In this document: positions 59,301-64,000 of the stretch, in pieces | Numbering within the stretch: position 1 is the stretch's first letter | Layout of the letters: the number at the start of each line of letters is the position of its first letter | NCBI GenBank assembly: GCA_963931865.1 | Contig: OZ007507.1 | Coordinates: 16,005,181 to 16,069,180 of the forward strand | Reading direction: 5' to 3' | From: Axinella damicornis | Taxonomy: Eukaryota; Porifera; Demospongiae; Axinellida; Axinellidae | Length of the DNA: 64,000 nucleotides | Made by a program: the position numbers and the translations under genes | The notes under the pieces: model-generated | Database searches by the model: none | Told to the model about the DNA's origin: nothing | Seen by the model: the letters and a program-made list of their open reading frames with translations, nothing else

Positions 59301-62300
59301 CGTTCAATTACTATCAGGGACTGTCATGTATGGTAGCAAATTCAATTTGGTTCTTTTGTTCTTTTGCTTTTCTTGCTGTTCTGAGTTTCAGCGTAGACAG
59401 GATGCTGCACACCTGTTTCTTTCAATTGCATTCAGACTCTTCCTATTACCTGTGTATGTACAGGAGGATATTGTGGGGAGCAGGTGTGCACACCTGATTC
59501 AGCCTACAATAATAACAGTTAATAATGCTGTTTACAAGTTGTTGATCTTTAATCTACAGCCCAGCTCTGCGAAGAAACCCCCCAACCTCCTACTTCTGGT
59601 CTGGGATATACTATAGGTATGGTACCATCTGCTAGCTCTGAAAAATGCCTAAATATGGTGATACTAGTATTGCTGCTGAGTCATGATGTGGTAAACCATG
59701 AATGAATTCTCTTTCATCAGTGGGGATTGTGGTGGCCTTGCTCTTGGTTACAGCTGTAGTGGTGGTGATCTTGGGGACCTGCATTTGCCCCAGTATGTGT
59801 TGTCAATACATTAAGATTTTAACATGTGTGTGTGTCTGTCTGTGCGTGACAGAAGTGAGCGTGGGTTGGGGGCGGGACTAACTATTGTGACACACGACCT
59901 TTGTACTTTACTACTACCTCCAAACTTCAAACTCTGTGAAGACTGCATGAGAACGATGGGCAATTGCAAGGGCCTAGGCTAGAACATTCCAAAATGGCTG
60001 AGGCTGCAAGTGGACACGATCCGGGAGCAGCAGGATGCGATCTGAGGGTAGCGACCAGGGAGCTGCTGCTGAAGTGGACGCAATTGGGGCCGAACAGCAG
60101 CTATACCGAACGCAATCGGGGAGCAGCAGCTGAGGCGGATGTGATCGGGGAGCAGCAGTTGAGGCTGACGGGATCGTAGAGCAATAGCTGAGGTGGACGT
60201 GATTGGGGGAGCACCAGCTCAGGCGTACGCAATCGAGGTGCAACAGCTGCATGAAGTCCACACAATAGGGGATCAGGAGCAGCTGCACTGGGCACCGGAC
60301 TGCTAAATGTAGGCAAACGAAGGGGAAGTAGCTGAGAGAGCAGAGTGAGCGTTGTATAACTTATATGCTACTTACATAGGGTCACATATTTAGATCACAC
60401 TGCTGCTACTACTATTACCACCATAGATAATAGAACTACGTAGTTCTATTATCACTAATGACTTGCTTCATTACCAGGATTCCCACTCTGCCTACGGTGA
60501 GGCTGGCTGCTTTGTTGCCATATGGGGGAGTGTAGTAACATGTATATGAATATCACCTGGCATTCCTTCTTGCTGGCACATGCTAAAATTATGTGTGCAC
60601 CTTCATAAAATTCTGTTGTTGTGTTTGTATAGGAAAATATTGTGCAAAGAAAAGAATTGGTTTGGAGAGGTAAGCCATATCAGTTTCTGTAATCACATGC
60701 TGCTCTTGATGTTTCTTCCTGTACAAATCTGTTGTAGTTACCGGTCCAAGGTTGATGGATCACCTGAGAAGAATGTAAGTTTTTTTGGCTTGTGTAAGAG
60801 AGTGCATGAATCTAAGTTACAAGAGAGGAGAATGCACTAATTTTGCAATGACTTCAGCTAGTCGTTGTTCATGTGGAGCCTGTCTCTAAGCAGCAGTACC
60901 AGGACCACAGAGGTCACATGAAAGCTCTGACTAGACTCAATGTACATGTGAAATAATACTTGCCTTACAAGAGCTCCAATCACCAGACTGACTGTCCTCT
61001 CTTTCCAGCCTCTCCCCCCATATGAATGACTAGCTAAGCTGAAAACAGGTATTCTGTAAGCACCCATCTTCCCCATGAGTGCAGCACTACCAATGATCGA
61101 GATAGATCAGACAAAGTCCCCCGAAGTCTGGTTCAACGACATAGGAAATACTACCTGTATAGATATGGGACTGGACGGGCACTGTAACCGTCAGGGCTGC
61201 TCTGTGAACACACCATCAACTCGCGCCATTTGAGTCCGTGGTGAAACCACTTCACATCTTGTATCTGGCTTTTCGGCAATTCTCCTGCATAGAGAAGTGT
61301 CCGTAGGTGTGGTCTATGCAGTAATATTCAAAGTGAAGTGGTCCCACAACGCACTTGAACGGGCATGTAGATGGCGCAATCATGGAGCAACTTTGACAAT
61401 GACAGTGCCCATCCACTCCTGTATCGACAGGTAGTTTGCCCTGTGCAAATAAGTGCTCATATAATTATAGTAAATTGCTAAACCCAATCATGCATGGACA
61501 GTAACTGGACATTCATTTTGTGCTCAATGTGCTGTATAGTGGGTTTGTTTCGTGGGAGAACATCTTTGTGTTTCTGTGGCAATGTTGTCTGTGAAAATCA
61601 TGAGGTGTGTCGGCCTTCTACCAGTTATTTTACACAATGAGGTTACTCAGGTTACACTCCTGGTAGGGGAAAAATTGTGCCGCGTAAATAAAGAATGTTT
61701 GAGTACTTTCAATTGGCCTATATACAGAGATTCTGACTACACCGCCATGATCGCTAGCTATCATGTACTGACCTGAATGTAAAAAGTTGGTGCTGAAACT
61801 CACCTTGGTGGTGGAGATATGAGCGGTTTTGTCTCGCCGTTAGCTGCCATTGCTCGAGCGCTCTCTTTGACATCCGGTGGCAGTACCGTTCTTAGGAAAG
61901 GCACATATGAAGATTCAGACCACACGGCTGTGATCGCTGTCGTTCACTGAAGCTTATATACCGACATTCACCGTGCTGACTACGTTGTGAGTGCTGTAAT
62001 AATGTCTTGTCTTCCTTTTGGTCGCCATTGCTCGCGATCGACTGAGTGTGGTTGCCACGTGGCATGTGCGTTAATTGGAATGAATTGCAATACTTAGCTT
62101 GCGCTACGGCAAGTCGCAACCGGGGTTAAACAACTAACAAACTTAATTGCACTGCATGTCCAAAAATCACACTCTGTTCAACAGCTGCAACAGCATAGGG
62201 ATTGTGGATGCTACCTCCCTCTCACCACCAAGGCAGAACATGTCCTCCTAAATCTGCTTGTAGAATAGTAGCTGTGAATGATGGAGACTCTATCACATAG

Positions 62301-63254
62301 CTCTGTACCAGTGACTAGCTCATGGCTCGTGTGTCTAATCTCCTTTTAATTTTCACACTATAAGTAATGTTCCCATGCCCAGGCAATGTTATAGTGGGCG
62401 TGATTTTAGTTCTCACAGCCTGTACATTTTTCTGCACTAAAATCCACCAATTCATGACTTGTGAATTAAACGCATACTATACTGTATCCATAATAATTAC
62501 AAGTAGCTTCGCTCGCTTCGCTCGCTCAGCTACTTCCCCCTCGTTCGCCTGCGTGAGTAATCCGGCGCCGGACAGCTCTCTGTGCAGAGCTGCTGCTCCC
62601 CAATTGCATCCGCTTCAAGCTGCTCCTCCCGGATTGCATCAATCCGCTTCGTGACTGCTGTTCCCCCTTTCCGTCCGCTTCAGATCGCCGCTAGCTTGCA
62701 TCCGCTTCGGCTGCTCTTCCCCGATATACAACAGCTCCCCGATTGCGTGCACTTCGGCTGCTGCTCCCCGATTGCGTCTGCTTCGACTGCAGCTCCCCTA
62801 TTGCATGCGCTTCGGCTGCTGCTCCCCGATTGCATCCGCTTCGACTGCAGCTCCCCAATTGCGTGCGCTTCGGCTGCTGCTCCCCGATTGCGTCCGCTTC
62901 GACTGCTGCTCCCCGATTGCATCCGCTGTAGCCTCACCTGATCTGGAAGATTCCAGCCCATGCCTTATGTTCTCGAACGTTCTTCGCGGAGTTTGAGGTT
63001 CAGAAGTACGAAGGTCGTGCGTCACTAGTCTAGTCCCGCCCCACGAACATCCCACTTCCGTCACTCACACACAGACACACGTTAAAATCTTAATATATTG
63101 ATATGTTTGTACATGTGCAACTTGATTTCAGCTGATTATGCGCCCTATTCTCAAATTTGTGCTAGTTTTTCCGCAAAGCTCTCTGACTTGAGATTCTGTC
63201 ATTTCCTGCCACAGGTTGAGGGAGTTTCTTCTCCACTCCTCCCAGTACCTCCTA
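50328..63254 (+). CDS. Ig/FN3 transmembrane receptor, partial at 3' side (receptor B)
   Basis: Exons that join in phase: 50328-50373, 51215-51556, 55059 (or 55068)-55337, 56360-56445, 57402-57624, 58463-58741, 59560-59616, 59721-59792, 60633-60669, 60738-60774, 63215-63254, then beyond the window. Signal peptide MWKLNLTVFLLALLF; Ig-like domain with VCPGESLTIKC, HYWW and VSCWDG; FN3-like domain 1 (FKFTWDQLLDSVANYSI); domain 2 split by a phase-0 intron; domain 3 (GTLYYYDVFAVGNS); a short Pro/Thr linker; a membrane exon VGIVVALLLVTAVVVVILG; then a basic and Pro-rich tail (RKYCAKKRIG, PLLPVPP). Domain order and intron phases equal those of receptor A, so the two are paralogues, here in opposite orientation. 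Unlike A, the tail is spread over several small exons. Its tyrosine content cannot be judged. Confidence 0.75.
51593..51614 (+). repeat. C22 homopolymer
   Basis: A run of 22 C shortly after the Ig exon donor of receptor B. Such runs are prone to sequencing and length error. Confidence 0.8.
51677..51942. mobile_element. Intronic MITE, ATGTGTCAGT termini
   Basis: Left CATATGTGTCAGTCGTCAGT and right end (complement GTATATGTGTCAGTTGCGAG) continue as about 45-bp arms through AGAAATCGAAGCTTACG. The centre is rich in GCGC and GATCGCGC. Confidence 0.75.
52015..52485. mobile_element. Intronic mariner/pogo-like MITE
   Basis: CAGTGGAACCTGTCTAATGC and, at the right, GACCGCTAAGGCAGGTTTCACTG, flanked by TA on both sides (52013-52014, 52486-52487). 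Internal TATAGCGGTC blocks repeat the terminal theme. TA target and CAGTGRAACCTG ends fit Tc1/mariner-type MITEs. Confidence 0.8.
53651..54306. mobile_element. Intronic MITE related to 35736-36207
   Basis: TAAGGGGTGAAACTCC on the left and GAGTGTCACCCCCTTT on the right, with the same interior (GACTGCGCTGTATTTCAGCC, CTTGACC blocks). More diverged than the copy at 35736. Confidence 0.75.
55764..55975. repeat. Perfect 212-bp palindrome without spacer
   Basis: Arms of 106 bp are exact reverse complements meeting at GGCAG|CTGCC (centre between 55869 and 55870), from AGACATAAGGCATCATCC to its complement. Each arm contains its own hairpin near the centre (GCCATCTCTGATAGTATCAG). It lies in an intron of receptor B. 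Perfect arms imply a very recent origin, an assembly artefact, or active correction. Confidence 0.9.
59805..60352 (+). repeat. Element with ~30-bp minisatellite, left copy
   Basis: ATTAAGATTTTAACATGTG, a GGGCGGGACTA block, then repeats of GGGAGCAGCAGCTGAGGCGG type (about 59990-60260), then GGGGAAGTAGCTGAG. The reverse complement of this order is found at 62505-63105. Frames on both strands through the minisatellite are artefacts. Confidence 0.8.
60426..60453. repeat. 28-bp perfect palindrome
   Basis: GATAATAGAACTAC followed directly by its complement; in an intron of receptor B. Confidence 0.7.
61652..62125 (-). repeat. Single GGGGCAACC-family unit
   Basis: Minus-strand copy starting with the TTACACTCCTGGTAGGGG terminal motif and running through both GTGAGT cassettes to TTGCGCTACGGCAAGTCGCA; the GGGGCAACC end itself is missing. 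Confidence 0.8.
62505..63105 (-). repeat. Element with ~30-bp minisatellite, right copy (inverted)
   Basis: Inverted relative to 59805-60352: CTACTTCCCCCTCGTTCG, then GCTGCTGCTCCCCGATTGCG repeats (about 62580-62930), then TAGTCCCGCCCC and GTTAAAATCTTAAT. Together the two copies form ~550-600-bp arms around exons 9 and 10 of receptor B. Confidence 0.8.
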
Positions 63255-64000
63255 GTAAGTTTCTGTCAAGATGTGCACAATTGCATTTTTGTAACTAGCA
63301 AAACTTAGGCATTCAGAGTCCATGGTTGTTTGGTACAAGCAGTGTATCACATGATATGAACTTTGTACCAAGGAGAAAGCAACTCTTAACCTTGCTAAGA
63401 GTCATATGTACCTTCACTGAAAGTGAAAGTGTGTACAGATTATTCCTTGTGCAGTCCATATATGAAGCTAAATTACCAGCCAGTACACATCCATCGTTCA
63501 GAACACTTTTACAAAGTGTGCATGCAGGGCAGCTTCTATGCAAACCCGAGGGATTTTTCATGGAATTGGGAGGCTTCCAAGGTCAAAAGGCGACTTCAAA
63601 AAAGTGGAAGCCTTCTTAAAAAACACTGGATTTATACATGCTACTTTGACTAGCACTGTAGTCCTACTCTGTATATCTACAGAATTAAGGGTGCCAAGCA
63701 ACTGAGCTGGCAGGCTGTTATATAAATGGGCAGAAACAAGTCTGCCATTGTAAGTCTCAGTGTACACACTTAAGGCTGGGTCGGGTTGATGACAGCAAGA
63801 ATTTCGCGTGCCGTGCGTATCTATGGAAACGATTGCACACGGCACTAAATGTCATCTGATTGCGGTTGGTTTATTACATTACGGAATAGTGACCACGAAG
63901 ACTGATTTTGTGTTTTATTGGACTGTATACAGCATCCATCTTCAAGCGATTGCAAAGCGCTAGCAATCTAGCATTAGACGCTGATGTCCGAGGTGCCCTG
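63255..64000. other. Intron of receptor B, nothing else recognised
   Basis: A minus-strand frame (63558-63845) contains RLVSAHLYNSLPAQL, slightly like the C-terminus of some LINE proteins, but too weak to call. No further receptor exon was found before the window ends. Confidence 0.35.

Noticed and set aside
62577..63064. Overlapping frames rich in Arg/Ser/Ala on both strands
   Set aside because: Caused by the ~30-bp GC-rich minisatellite; six frames stay open because of its period.
63558..63845. LINE C-terminal fragment on minus strand
   Set aside because: Only a weak YNSLPAQL resemblance, no RT motifs in the window, no tail found.

Overview
The window looks like animal nuclear DNA, most probably from a sponge (demosponge). 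The genome is AT-rich, the real genes are split into short exons by GT-AG introns, a receptor pair combines Ig-like and fibronectin-III-like domains, and MITEs, foldbacks and minisatellites fill the space between genes. The taxon is inferred; no rRNA or mitochondrial marker is present.

Layout. (1) 1-4080: repeats only (pyrimidine tandem repeat, foldback, SINE-like unit, two MITEs). (2) 4081-25759: a head-to-tail duplication, each copy carrying one intronless YtcJ-like amidohydrolase gene (4230-5966 and 19422-21167). The three breakpoints share CCTCA. Because the copies align, each shows the empty site for insertions in the other: copy 1 gained a LINE, MITEs, hairpins and a 5.8-kb composite element; copy 2 gained a TTAA-type element and an element with 5-bp target duplications. 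(3) 26034-26609, minus: a small secreted Cys-rich protein with a hydrophobic C-terminus, probably GPI-anchored. (4) 28187-33668, minus: a complete seven-exon receptor of 533 residues (signal peptide, Ig, three FN3-like domains, membrane segment, tail with an ITIM-like tyrosine). It shares a GC-rich head-to-head promoter with a plus-strand first exon at 33898. (5) 35426-35710, minus: exons of a CXXC zinc-finger (CpG-binding) protein. (6) 36413-40217: a head-to-tail array of a GC-rich unit, also found at 1887-2520, 43873-44970 and 61652-62125. (7) 40461-48480: wreckage of MULE-type transposase/SWIM-finger genes, DDE and SWIM parts on minus, two N-terminal fragments on plus, with exons broken by younger insertions. 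(8) 50328-63254 and beyond, plus: a second Ig/FN3 receptor with the same exon phases as the first, pointing away from it and running off the window; its introns hold MITEs and a perfect 212-bp palindrome.

Functional reading. The two receptors are paralogues with the design of cell-surface recognition or adhesion molecules. The amidohydrolase pair is a recent tandem duplicate of a bacterial-type enzyme. Most of the remaining sequence is mobile or satellite DNA. Exon joins were made by eye from splice signals and reading phase and have not been tested against transcripts.
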